DNA from: Halichoerus grypus
Lineage: Eukaryota; Chordata; Mammalia; Carnivora; Phocidae
Reading direction: 5' to 3'
NCBI RefSeq assembly: GCF_964656455.1
Contig: NC_135715.1
Span: 165,322,437-165,386,436, forward strand
DNA length: 64,000 nucleotides
Below, one piece after another: positions 1 to 11,100 of the stretch. The notes under the pieces are model-generated. The model saw only the letters and a program-made list of their open reading frames with translations, was not told where the DNA came from and ran no database searches. The first letter of the stretch is position 1, and every line of letters starts with the position of its first letter. A program made the position numbers and the translations under genes.

Positions 1-723
1 AGCTTGCTACGAAGGGACGGAGGCAGGTACAATAGCCCGTTGTTTTTACTAAGACCCTTTAGTAGTTTTCCGGATGCCAGTGACATTTTCCATCCTTTTC
101 CTCCATTTGCTGACAAAGGTGGGCTTCCTAAAATGCAAACCCATTAAGGATACTCTCCTGCTTAAAAAAATTTTAAGACTCCTCATTGCTTTCAAGATAC
201 AGTTCAAACACCTTTGTTTGGGGCACTTTAGGTGCCAGGATCCGGCTGCGGCTCCCATTCTAGCCCCAGGTCCAGTCACTTCCTCCATATCTAGTTTTTC
301 CATTAGGCCATGAGACTTCCAGCTGTGTGCCTTTATCTGGAATGGCCTCCCTATCCCAAACCTTCACAAAATCAGCTGCTGCAACACCTCCCAGAGCCCT
401 GTGCACATCTCCCTCATTTCATTAATTACAGTGGATCAAAATTACTTGTTTACATGCTTCTGCACTCCGTGAGACTGAAAGTTCCTCGAAGGCCCAGGTA
501 TATCTTTTCCCCCACTGTGTCCCCAGTGTCCGGGAGTGCTTTGCACAGGACCCTGCCCAATAAGCATCTTTGAATGAATGCATAAGAAGCCTGGGGTAGT
601 CCATATAGAGGTTGGAATTGCTAGAACAAAAGGCAGTTAAGAAAATCACTGCTCAGCGACCAAAGAGGGTGAGTAGTTGTCGGTGTTTTGAGCGATCTAC
701 AGGCGGACATGGGGATCACTCAC
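1..723 (-). other. MDH1B intron 1 (partial) with an L2 fragment
   Basis: This is the part of MDH1B intron 1 inside the window. About 320-585 resembles the 3' end of LINE L2 in plus orientation: a tctggaatggcc-like start, a segment like ccccagtgtccgggagtgc, and an AATAAGCATCTTTGAATGAATG tail. The overlapping open frames in 49-649 look like chance frames in repeat and intron. Confidence 0.55.
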
Positions 724-745
724 CCGCAAGCACGAATTTGGCCAT
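724..745 (-). CDS. MDH1B: MDH1B exon 1, coding part (partial gene, continues off the left edge)
   Basis: Read on the minus strand, an ATG at 745-743 opens MAKFVLA plus one base of a glycine codon, then a strong donor GTGAGT at 723-718. MAKFVLAG is the start I recall for malate dehydrogenase 1B, and the phase-1 split fits. Head-to-head placement next to FASTKD2 also matches the human gene order. MDH1B is an MDH-family protein of uncertain catalytic role, reported mainly in testis and ciliated tissue. Only seven full codons are visible, so the call rests on that short match plus synteny. No second exon is seen between 1 and 717. Confidence 0.85.
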
Positions 746-785
746 GTTAAAGCCTCGACCCAGGGGCAGGAACCGCGGCTCGGCG

Positions 786-798
786 GTCTCCTGGCAAC
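786..798 (+). promoter_or_regulatory. RFX X-box-like site near the MDH1B start
   Basis: GTCTCCTGGCAAC fits the X-box pattern GTNRCC-N-RGYAAC with one mismatch (T at the R position) and a perfect GGCAAC half-site. It lies about 40 bp upstream of the MDH1B ATG. RFX factors control many cilium genes through X-boxes close to the start, which would suit MDH1B. Confidence 0.45.
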
Positions 799-807
799 CA
801 CGGCGTG

Positions 808-817
808 GCGCAGGCGC
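808..817. promoter_or_regulatory. NRF1-like site
   Basis: GCGCAGGCGC differs by one base from the NRF1 core GCGCAYGCGC. NRF1 commonly drives nuclear genes for mitochondrial proteins, which would fit FASTKD2. Found by motif only. Confidence 0.35.
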
Positions 818-1034
818 ACTCTGAAGTTGAGAGAGGGGTCTGGGGCCCTGCCAGAGGGGTTATGTGTTGGGGCACACGATCATACACTGTCTTTAAAAGC
901 TTTATGCTTTCCCCTGTCCCTATACCTGAACCCAAGGAAACTAGTCGTTCTCTTCGGTAAGCTGTTTTTTTACTGAGCAAACTTCTCCGACTACCGCGAA
1001 CGTAAGCTTTTTGACCTATGAAGGATCCGTAAAA

Positions 1035-1060
1035 TCTCGCGATACTCCCAGCTCGCGAGA
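1035..1060. promoter_or_regulatory. Two TCTCGCGAGA-type motifs
   Basis: TCTCGCGAT at 1035-1043 and GCTCGCGAGA at 1051-1060 are each one base short of the palindrome TCTCGCGAGA. That element is found just upstream of starts in many CpG promoters and is bound by BANP. They sit immediately before the presumed FASTKD2 start. Confidence 0.55.
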
Positions 1061-1108
1061 AAGCTGTCATGGCTGCGCCTGTATAGAACCACGGGGTTCT
1101 GACCTCAG
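1060..1108 (+). other. FASTKD2: FASTKD2 exon 1, non-coding (5' end approximate)
   Basis: The exon ends with CCTCAG at 1108, followed by a strong donor GTGAGT. Its 5' end is inferred from the TCTCGCGA motifs. If transcription begins before 1069, the exon holds a five-codon upstream frame (MAAPV, 1069-1086). Confidence 0.6.
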
Positions 1109-1776
1109 GTGAGTGGACAACGAATATAGGCGGAGCATTTGGCAGTGCTACACCGTAGACTTCTTGCGTTTTGGAGGAAGATCTTAGGAGTGGCTTGGGT
1201 CTTACCTTTAGGGAGGTGGGTTAATACTGGGTGGCCCAGCTTGGGAGAGATTAGCTCATAACACTTTATGAGATCTGGTGATACTGGCTGATGATTTATC
1301 ACCCTCCCAAGCTCAGGCCGCATGCAAGTGTCACTTTGGTTTGTTGATTCCTCTCCTCACTGGTTCTACTTGTCCCAGCCCCTGTGCTTAAAGTCCGGGT
1401 TCGGCCGTTGCTAAATCTTCATTTTAAAAAAAGTATCCGTCAACGTTAAAGTTTTTTCATTGAAGACCTCTCCAAAGCAATGGTAACATAAAATGCCTTT
1501 CTTAAGAGGAAACTTTGTGGGAACACTTTTCACCTGAAATTTCACTTTATTTATTTTTTAAATACGACGACTACTTCCAAAGTAACCTGGCTTCTCTAAG
1601 ACAGTTTACACATTGTGGGAGAAGTGGAGGAAGCCTATATTGGTAAAGTAGTTTTACCGTTTTCATCTTTAACGTCTCCATAGGTTCCCATTTTGGTGTC
1701 TATTAAATTCATTTCCTTTCTTTAAATAAAAGTTTTGCTTTAATTTTTATTCCTTTTATAGTTCCTTCCCCTACAG
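1109..1776 (+). other. FASTKD2 intron 1
   Basis: The intron runs from GTGAGT at 1109 to CCCTACAG at 1776. It holds no recognisable gene or repeat. An alternative AG at 1760 is possible but has a poorer context. Confidence 0.6.
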
Positions 1777-2619
1777 GAAACCAACGGCATGTCTTCTCTT
1801 TAAACAACGGCTTGTCTTCTCTTTCACTCCCTGAAGTGGCACTGTATTATATAGACTACTTTAAAGCGATTTGAAAGCATTTGAGTGGATAGCACAATGA
1901 ATAGCAGAGCAGGTTCCTTTTTATGGAACCTCAGACAATTCAGTACTTTAGTTCCAACAAGACGAACTATGAGGATATATCCTTTGGGATTTTCCAGACT
2001 GAAAATTGTTTATTCAAACTGGAACCCAAGAAACCTTCTCTTAAGTGACTTTGGTAATGGAGTGCAGTCATCTATTAGGTATCTATTTCAGGATGCCTTA
2101 ATTTTTAAATCAGGAGATAATTTTCAAGCAAAGGGCATAGGCACTGAGACAGTCCTTACAGTGGATAGACTACTTTGTCCTAGAAGACTGTCCTTTGATT
2201 CAAAACACTCTCTTGAACCCGATGATGGATTGAAGAAGATAACATTTCATCATAAGGCCTCCAATGAAGATGTGCTCACCAAGGAAACAAAACCAACCCC
2301 TGTCAACTATAAAAAACTGTCTCAGGAGTGTAGTTCTCTGAGTGATGTGTTAGATAGATTTTCAGAAGGACCTATATTTCCCGGTAGTAACTATTTTTCA
2401 GCAATGTGGATAATTGCCAAAAGGATGTCTGATGACCAGAAGCGTGTTGAAAAACAACTGATGTTTAACCACCCTGCATTTAACCAGCTGTGTGAACAAG
2501 TGATGAGAGAATCCAAGATCATGCACTATGACCACCTGCTGTTCAGTCTTCATGCTATGGTGAAGCTTGGAATTCCTCAGAACACTCTGCTGGTACAGAC
2601 TTTGCTGAGGGTGGTCCAG
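1777..2619 (+). CDS. FASTKD2: FASTKD2 exon 2 (5' UTR 1777-1896, codons 1-241)
   Basis: The acceptor is CCCCTACAG at 1768-1776 and the donor is CAG|GTAAAA at 2619/2620, phase 0. This large first coding exon encodes the presequence and the variable N-terminal third, ending LLRVVQ. The open frame runs on past the donor to 2763, but that part is intronic. Confidence 0.93.
1782..1824 (+). repeat. Tandem duplication in FASTKD2 5' UTR
   Basis: Two 20-base units at 1782-1801 and 1805-1824 differ at one base, with a period of 23. The first unit carries an ATG at 1789-1791 that opens a four-codon frame (MSSL) ending at 1803. The second unit has TTG instead. Confidence 0.8.
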
Positions 2620-5135
2620 GTAAAATCAAAAGGAGACTTAAATATTTTACACAGTTTGGCATATTTTGAAAGAATGAGGGGAAATAGAGATGGATCCTCC
2701 TTGGAAGGGATTATCAGTGGAATAGGTAGTTTATATTCATTTCTGCATATACATGATTTTTAGAGACCTTAAGTTAACCAGGTCTTGCCTTCCTTTTGCT
2801 GTGGGAATTTATGAAAGCTTGCACCATTTTTCTTTGCCAGAGATGACTAATAGTGAGTAATAAACTAAAATGAGGAGAGATATAAAATATACAAGGAAAG
2901 GTTGGTTAGTTGAAGGTAAGAGAGAAGGGAAGAGGGGAGAACTAGTATTTATTGAGTACCTACGCTTTTTACTTATTTAATCCTCTCATTAGCCCTGTAA
3001 GACGAGGAAACAGATTTAGTGATGTTAAACAACTTGGCTAAAGTCAAACAGCAGTGGATTCATTTAGTCATACTGTAAACATTTATTTAGTGTCAGTTAT
3101 GTATCAGTTACTACACTTGTCACTAGAGAGATTTAGGAGATGTGATTCTTGTCCTTATAATGTAAAGGGGAAGACAGATACTTGTAAGGCAATTGCAAAA
3201 ATAACCAACATTCATTTAATAAGTCATATATTTACTACATTATAGGCACTGAGCTGAGCCCAAGGGAATATAATTATGAACAAAATAATGGCCACAGGGA
3301 GCTTTCAGTGCAGTGGAAGAAAAATTTAGTCTTGTAAGAGTGTATAACAGACTTCTAACTTAGGAGAAGGCCTTCATGATGGGAAGAGGAGACAGGGGAG
3401 GAGGATACAGGATTAGTGTTTGAGGCAGAGATATATGTATGTAGTTTGAAAACAGAATTGCCTCATGTAATCATCAGTGTAGCCTTTTAAAACAGATACT
3501 ACTTTAATTTTACTAATGATTAGGAAATTCAGGCGTAGGTTAAATAACCTGTTCAAGATTACCTTTCTGTTAACATCACTATTTATAGGTCTTGATTTGC
3601 TGGATGAATTAACAAACACCTAGTTCATGGTAGAACAAGGATTCAAGCTCAGTAGGAGATGATATCTAAGTTGAATCCAAGGAATGAGCAGTAGTTTGTG
3701 AGTGAGAGATCGATAGTGAAGGGGATAGTATTTGAAGAAGAGGGTAGCCTGTTCATCCAGAAGAGAAGTTTAGCAAGTTTGGGGAGCTAAAGTAGTTCAG
3801 TAGTGCTGAAGTATAGACTGCTGGGGTTGTGTGTTTGAGGGAATAGGGAGGAAATTACATAATTGTGGCCGGGGAGGAGGGGTTATGGGTATAGGGGCGA
3901 GATCTGAGTCTGGAAACGGGAGGGTGGGTATTAAATTATAAAGAGCCTTTTATGCCTCTGTAAGGATTTTGGAGTTATCGTATAGGCATTGGGGATCCAT
4001 TGAAATATTTTAAGCAAAGTGTCGACATGTTCAACTTTATATTTTAGATCACTGTATGAGTGGAAAATGGACTGGAGGAAGAGTGAAATTGGGTAGAAGA
4101 GCCACTTTTAGTTTCAGACAAGCGAGTCAGTGTGCTGTTTGATCTCACTGAAGCACCAGATACGATGATGAAATGATAATGCATTGACGTAATTATTTAC
4201 CTTTTAAGGGTGGACATCTCAGACTTCTAAACTCAGTGATCAGAATTAAATGATTTTTAAATTTCGAGGATGATCTCACATATAATCCTATTATAGAATT
4301 AAGTTATTAAGCATATGAGTTTTTAACTTTTTATGTTACTGTGATTTCCATATGTCCTTCATTAAGAATGAATTTTTACTTGTGTGTATGTGTGTTGAAG
4401 CCACACAATATATCCATGTTTATTTGGTAGACTGTATTCCCTATATAGTTATTTAAAAGTGATTATGATAAGTCACTACCTGGTTAGTAATGCTTTTACT
4501 AGAGTTTGGACGGGTATCCACATCAGCATAGCTTCTGCATTGGTGAGGTATGAGCAGTGGATATTTGGAGTCAGAATATATGTATGTATGATTGTGTCTC
4601 CCTGACCTGTTGGAATGTTGTAAAGACATTTTAGCTAGAGATGAAAGGTCAATATGTCATTAGTGAATTTACCCTTCAGCCAAATGGTCTTTCCTTTCAC
4701 AGCAGATATTGATGGAATGGTGTAAATCGCTATGGAAACCCTCCCATGGGAATGAGACCTTTCTTTTTCTTTTCAGCCTTATCCATTTCTTCTTAGTACC
4801 TGGTGTTCTCACCTGAGACTTCATGCCTTGTTTGTCATGCCATTTTAGCAAAAAAGCATACCTCTTTCAGCCTAAGTTTTCCCACCTGTGATGACAACTA
4901 CTCTTGTGAGTTGTATGAATTGGTTGTGATTAAACTGTAGAGCCCTAAGTAAGCTGTGTTGTTTCTCTTAACTTTCTGAATTATGCCCACTGCCATTTCT
5001 AGAATCTGGATTAGTGCCTTAACCCAGGAGATCTGAAAGAAGGATCTGAGGCCAGGGGCTCCCCTTGAGACCCAGATAGTGGTGGTAAAATGGGATAGCA
5101 GATGTGGATCAGAAAACTCACAACTGAAGTTATAG

Positions 5136-5166
<31 letters not shown>

Positions 5167-8100
5167 TTTATTTATTTATTTGAGAGAGCGAGAATGAGAG
5201 AGAGAAAGAGTACATGAGAGGGGGGAGGGTCAGAGGGAGAAGCAGGCTCCTTGCCGAGCAGGGAGCCCGATGCGGGACTCGATCCCGGGACTCCAGGATC
5301 ATGACCTGAGCCGAAGGCAGTTGCTCAACCAACTGAGCCACCCAGGCGCCCCTGAAGTTATAGTTTGATACCAGGAAAGGATATAGAGAAATTATAAGAG
5401 GACAGCTGTCTAAGGTTCTTTAGGGATGGACAAATTGCCCCATGTACCTCTGTAGCTCTTATATTACTACACTTGTCTTCATGCTGAACTTGAGTCCTAA
5501 GAAGAAGTAAAAATAATGTTTGATAAAAGTTATTTCAGAAGCAGAGGAATACAATCAATACCAAATGGGTTTTCAATGGTAATGGTAAATGTAAAAAAAG
5601 TGTTGATACATAAAAGTGTGTATTGGTTATTTGGAAAATTCATTACATGTGACATTTTATTTCTCAAAGATGTTTATTGTGGGCTATGAATTATTGGTTT
5701 GATGCTTAATCATTTAATTGAAAGCTTCAGTTCAGTGCTTTTGCTTAGGTAAGGTAGTCTACTATGGGCTTATCATCTGCAGTGTTTTTGTAATTATTTC
5801 AATAGGAACGTATCAATGAGTGTGATGAGAAATGTCTTTCAGTTTTGTCAACTGTTTTAGAGGCAATGGAGCCATGTAAGAATGTGGACGTTCTTCGAGC
5901 AGGGTTGCGGTAAGTACTCTCTTCATGTGGCATTCTCTATTCTGTTAATATCTCGAATCAAAAACCCAAATGAAAACTGACTTGCCTTATTTGGGTGGGG
6001 AGAGACTTTGTGGGTAGTTACAGTCTTTAATACCTTATTAAACTTAAAATCCTGATTCTGGATCAAGTAAAGCTAGAGATAATGCTTCTCTTAGGGTCCA
6101 TTATAAAAACTGTGTGGGTAACATTGAATTCTAAATTGATCTTATAAACCTAGTACTGATGTGGGCTGGGAGTGCACTGACATTTACTTGGCTCATAACG
6201 GTTATTTGGGCACTGTGTGGAGGTTACATGATGCTGACCTGGCCCAAAAAAGAGCTTGAGTTTTATAATTTATAAAATTGATGCAACTGATCTAATGTCA
6301 TAGGTCAGTGAGAATAATACTGAATTTCCTTTTTCATTGACTATGCAATGGGATATCTTACTATAATCTCCTGATGTGATTTGTTTGTTCATGGTAACAG
6401 AATAATGTGAGAGGAAATAGTGCTAGATTGGTCCTCGATCTTTAACTGCTTACACTCCCTTGGGCAGGTAGGTTGTTTCTGTAGGCTTCATCTTCCTTGC
6501 CTAGAAGTAGGCGCTGGACCAAATGACTTTTAAAATAATTCTTCTGGTTTTCAGATTCTAGGAATGTGGTATTTATTGTGTCTAATTACAGGATACTAGT
6601 TGATCAGCAAGTCTGGAAAATAGAGCGTGTCTTTACATTACAAGCTGTGATAAGATGTGTTGGAAAAGATGCACCGATTGCTCTTAAAAGGAAACTGGAG
6701 GTAAACACATTTTGAATTTTCTCAAGTGGGTAAGATTTGAAAAAAAAATTTCTTATGACCTGCTATCGGTTCCTAAAGTTAGTTTTTTAGGAGGACATCA
6801 TTGTGCTTTTAGGTTCAGTTTTGCTAAAGTGAAGTAATAGAAGTTGATTTATATTTATTTGTATATATAAATATATATATATTTTTAAAGATTTATTTAT
6901 TTATTTGAGAGATAGAGAGGGAGAGAGAGAATGTGCACATGCGAGTGAGAGGAGGGGCAGAGGGAGAGAATCTTCAAGCAGACTCCCCACTGAGTGCGGA
7001 GCCCCAACACCAGGCTCAGTTTCATGACACGTGAGATCATGACCTGAGCTGAAACCAAGATCGGATGCTTACCCCACTGAGCTAGCCAGGCGCCCCTGTA
7101 CATATAAATCTGTATATTTGACCTGTATATCTGTTTGAGTCATTTCGCTGAAACTTTATCCTTTTTACTTAAAAATAAAAGTTTAATATACTTTGCCACA
7201 AATTATAAATTAAAGTTTGTCTTTCTTTAGATGAAAGCCTTGAGAGAATTAGACAGATTTTCTGATTTGAATAGCCAGCACATGTTTGAGGCATTAGCTG
7301 CCATGAATCACCGCTCTGTTATACTTCTGGATGAATGCAGTAAGATGGTCATAGGTAAGGGGAATTTTTCTTTCATGCTTTTTAGCATCTGACCTACTGT
7401 TCTGGACTGTAATTGTTAGTTTTAAAAACTTTACTGTTATACAAATAATAACTGATGATATGATTAGACCTGAGTTTTACTTTTGCCTATTAGTTTTTTT
7501 GTTTTGTCTTTTACAAAATACAGTGCTCTATTTTTCTAAAGAAACAAACATATTGAGTGTAGAGTGTCTTGGATTTTAAATTCAAAGCCATCTGGTAATT
7601 TTTGTTTGTTTATTTAACTCATTCTTAAAGGTAATATCCATGGGTGTCCTTTTAAAGTACTGAGCAACATATTGCAGTCTTGCAGAGACCTCCGGTACCG
7701 TAATTTAGATCTTTTTAAGGCAATAGCAGATTATGTGGCTACAACTATTGACATCTGGAAGTTAAAGCAAGTAAGTTTGTTAACAGTTTAGAATAAGCCT
7801 CAGAAATTTTCAAGAAGCACATCAATTCATTTAACATTCTGGGTATTTCTCTGTCAGCTTTATAGTAGTTAAGAGACTAAAATATTCCAATGTTGAAATG
7901 ACTTTTGAAAAAATAGCTCTTTATCATTTCTGTCTAGGAGTTACCTGTTAATATACTATTTAATCTTTTGACCATCTTTCCAAAAGAAAAATTATGTTGT
8001 CCAAAGTTTGTTCTTCTATTTGTTTTTTAAAAGATAGTGTGGTACTTTGGATAATTAGGATTATTTCTGTCTTTCTGTTTTTCTTTTTTAGACTTAGAAT

Positions 8101-11100
8101 AGTAAAAACAGGTGATGTGACAGGCTTATGTGTTCTGAAGAATAAAATGCCATTACTTAATTCATGTCTATCTTCTATTTATGGAAGGTTGTTTTGTTCT
8201 TCCAGAACAAGAACCTTTAAATTTGGGGGCTATGTTAGTAATAGAAACATCTAATGAAGCAGCTGGTAAAAACTTCTTTTTGTAATGAAGCAGCAGTAAT
8301 TGTGTTCAGTCACTAGGTTCACTTTACTTTGGAGAGTAAGGTGCATATTGAGTTTGCCATGGAAATTGGTTTTGGAAAGAGAAATACTAATAGTGAGAAG
8401 TTCCAAGAGGGAAATGAGAAGTGAACTGGAAATTTTAATTTAATCACAGTATATTTCATCTCTGTTCTCATTTGTACAGCTCAATATTGAATATAGAAAT
8501 TTTTGAGTTACCTCTTAGATGTTTTGAATGTAGAAAGTGTCTAGGTTTGGAAGAGGGAATAGTTCAAAATTGAGTTGGTCATTTTGAAAAACCTCAGAAA
8601 AGGTATATTTAAGGTAGTTTTTAGGTCTGATGTATGAAAAGCATGTAAGAAAGGATTTATTTTTAAATGAAATGGAAGTATGGAAACCATTGTATGCTCT
8701 GGTTCTCAGTTTATAAAAAGAGGTTGTTTATTAACATCTGATTCAGGAATTGCTGGAACAGATTTTGTGAAGAAAAGAGAATTGTTTCTTTTTAGGGAAT
8801 ATTCTCTTCATCTGGACAGTTCTATTGCTGTTTTAATTTTTTGAGATCTAAAAAAATTCCTTGTAGCATTCTATAATTGAAAAGTTTTCCCTCAATTCAT
8901 TCTTTTTTTAAAGGTTCTCTTTCTCCTCATTTTATTTGAAAACCTTGGCTTTCGACATACTGATTTGATGGACTTGTTCATGAAGAAAGTGATAGCTGAT
9001 CCTGCCTCTCTAAACATGAAAAGCATTATCTGTATTCTTCATGTGTATTCTTCTCTCAATCACTTCTACAAATGCCAAACCTCAGAGTATGTACTTGTTT
9101 TTTTTTTTATTGCCACATAACATACTTCAAGAAAAGGTTACATATTATCATAAGCTTAATGCATTATTACAAGTGAACACATCCATGGCTGTCATCTATA
9201 TCAAGAAATAAGGTGTAGTATTCTTTATTTGTGAAGTTATTTTTGTTGGGGTTTTTTGTCTTGCTTGTTTCTTTGTTCTTTATGGTGTTATTTGTTAATT
9301 CAGCATAGGAGTCTTCATTTCAAACTCTCCTAGCTTATTCCCTCAGCTCCTGAGTTCATAGTTCAGTTTTGACCCTGCCTATTCATTTGGTCCCAAATTA
9401 CTGCTTTCTATAATTGTCATTTTTAACCACAACCATGGATTTCTACTATTAAATACAGCAGTTCCTCAGACATTCTGGGCTCTTTCATACCTCTGCTTTC
9501 CACCCAGAACGTCTTTTCTCCCTCTCTAGATCAGTTTGAGTTCACTAAAAACAAAAATGTATATAAAATGTCATTTTTTTAGAAGCACAGACTCTGGAGA
9601 CATATTGCTTAGGTTTGAATCCCAGCCCTGCCATTCATCAGCTCCTTAACTTTTGGCAAGTTGCTAATCTGTGCTTCAGTTTCTTCATCTGTTAAAACGG
9701 GGAGAAGAAATAAGAGTTATTCCTAATCACATTGAGTCAGGGATTAAATGGGTTAAGCTGTGTAAAAGAATTACAGTGTAGTCACAGGGTGGCAGGAGCA
9801 AACTAGGCCAGTTCTGAGGGTCTCAGTGGCAAGAGTCACAGACCATCTCTTTGCCATCAAGTGAGTGACTTGACTTCAGCTGCTTTCTGTCCTTGTGGTT
9901 TCCCTCAGGATTCAGATTTCCAGAAGAGGAGATCCGATTGAGTTTGGGCCACACGCCCTCCCTTTGGAGCACATAACCCAAGAAGTGGTGCTGGGCCCGC
10001 TGAACAGCATCTGCCCGTCGTAGCCTCTGCTGTACTGAAAAACTCTGTTCGTGCTGTGTTTCCCGTGCCTCCCTGGCTTGTCCGTCAGAGCCCCAGTGCT
10101 TGTCACATCTTCTATGAATCTCTGGTCGAGCCTTGACACAGAGCTATAATTATATGTCCGTAAGCCTGTGTCTGCTTCTCAGTTGGAAAGCTCTCCAGAG
10201 TCAGACCCAGCTTCTTGTTATTCTGAACTTAGCACAAGACCTGGCACAGAATAGGCATCTAAGGAAGGTGTACGAATATCCCCCAAATTCCGTCTTCCTC
10301 TGCTCCCCTGGATTGGTTTTCTTCTGAGGCTGTCTCTCATGTACCTCCAGCACTTTCTTGACAAACACTGTCAAGCTAAGTGGTAATTGAAACTCCAGAA
10401 ACAGCTGCACGGATTCCATGGTATTAGGAGAACAAACACTGGGTGGTTAGGGAGTTTTTCAGCTCATTGTGGGCATCCCAAGAGACAGCTTGGTCCACAT
10501 TGTTACATCGTGTTCCCTGTTCTTCCAGTCTACTTAAGGAGGCAAGTCTTGGACTTCCAGAGGAAGGCAGTAAATGGAGGTACCAAATGAACACTTGACA
10601 GAGAAAGGATGATGGTGTCTTCGGCTGCAGTGGCAGATTTATAGAAGCAGGCTAACTCAGACCATTTGGGAAGTTGATTAGCAGAGAGTGGTAGAAAATT
10701 TGGCTTAGCACATTATATATCCACATGTGGTACGTTAATCATTTTATTTATGTGGTGGCTTCTAGGGGAGAGGGTGTATTAAATCCAGAGTATGTTCCGG
10801 GGTTTGGAACCCAAGAAAGAAAACATTTAGCATTTCAACTTTCGTTTCAGTCCCCTGGTTTCTTCTTGATCTGTACTTACCACCCCCTAGATAATCCCAG
10901 ATTTGCATCTCTGGTCCTCAGTGTGCTTCTGAACTCGAGAATATCTGTGGCTTGCTTGTGGTCACCATAGATCTTCTTCCTCTTCTTCCTCCTCTTTTCC
11001 TGCTTCTTCTCTTCCCTCTCCTCCGCCTCCATCAGTTATTTACTAAAAACTATGTGAAATGATTTTTTAAACCACCTTATTGAGGTATGATTAACATGTA

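Larger units (their letters stand above)
746..1108. promoter_or_regulatory. Divergent MDH1B / FASTKD2 promoter
   Basis: This 363-bp interval lies between the MDH1B start codon on the minus strand and the end of FASTKD2 exon 1 on the plus strand. It has more CpG and GC than its surroundings and no TATA box at a plausible spacing. It carries an X-box-like site (786-798), an NRF1-like site (808-817) and two TCTCGCGA-type motifs (1035-1043, 1051-1060). In human the two genes also start head to head within a very short distance. Transcription start sites are inferred, not visible. Confidence 0.75.

Noticed and set aside
747..1070. 107-codon minus-strand frame over the promoter
   Set aside because: It lies upstream of the MDH1B ATG on the same strand, and its product resembles nothing known. 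The short real MDH1B start at 745 fits better.
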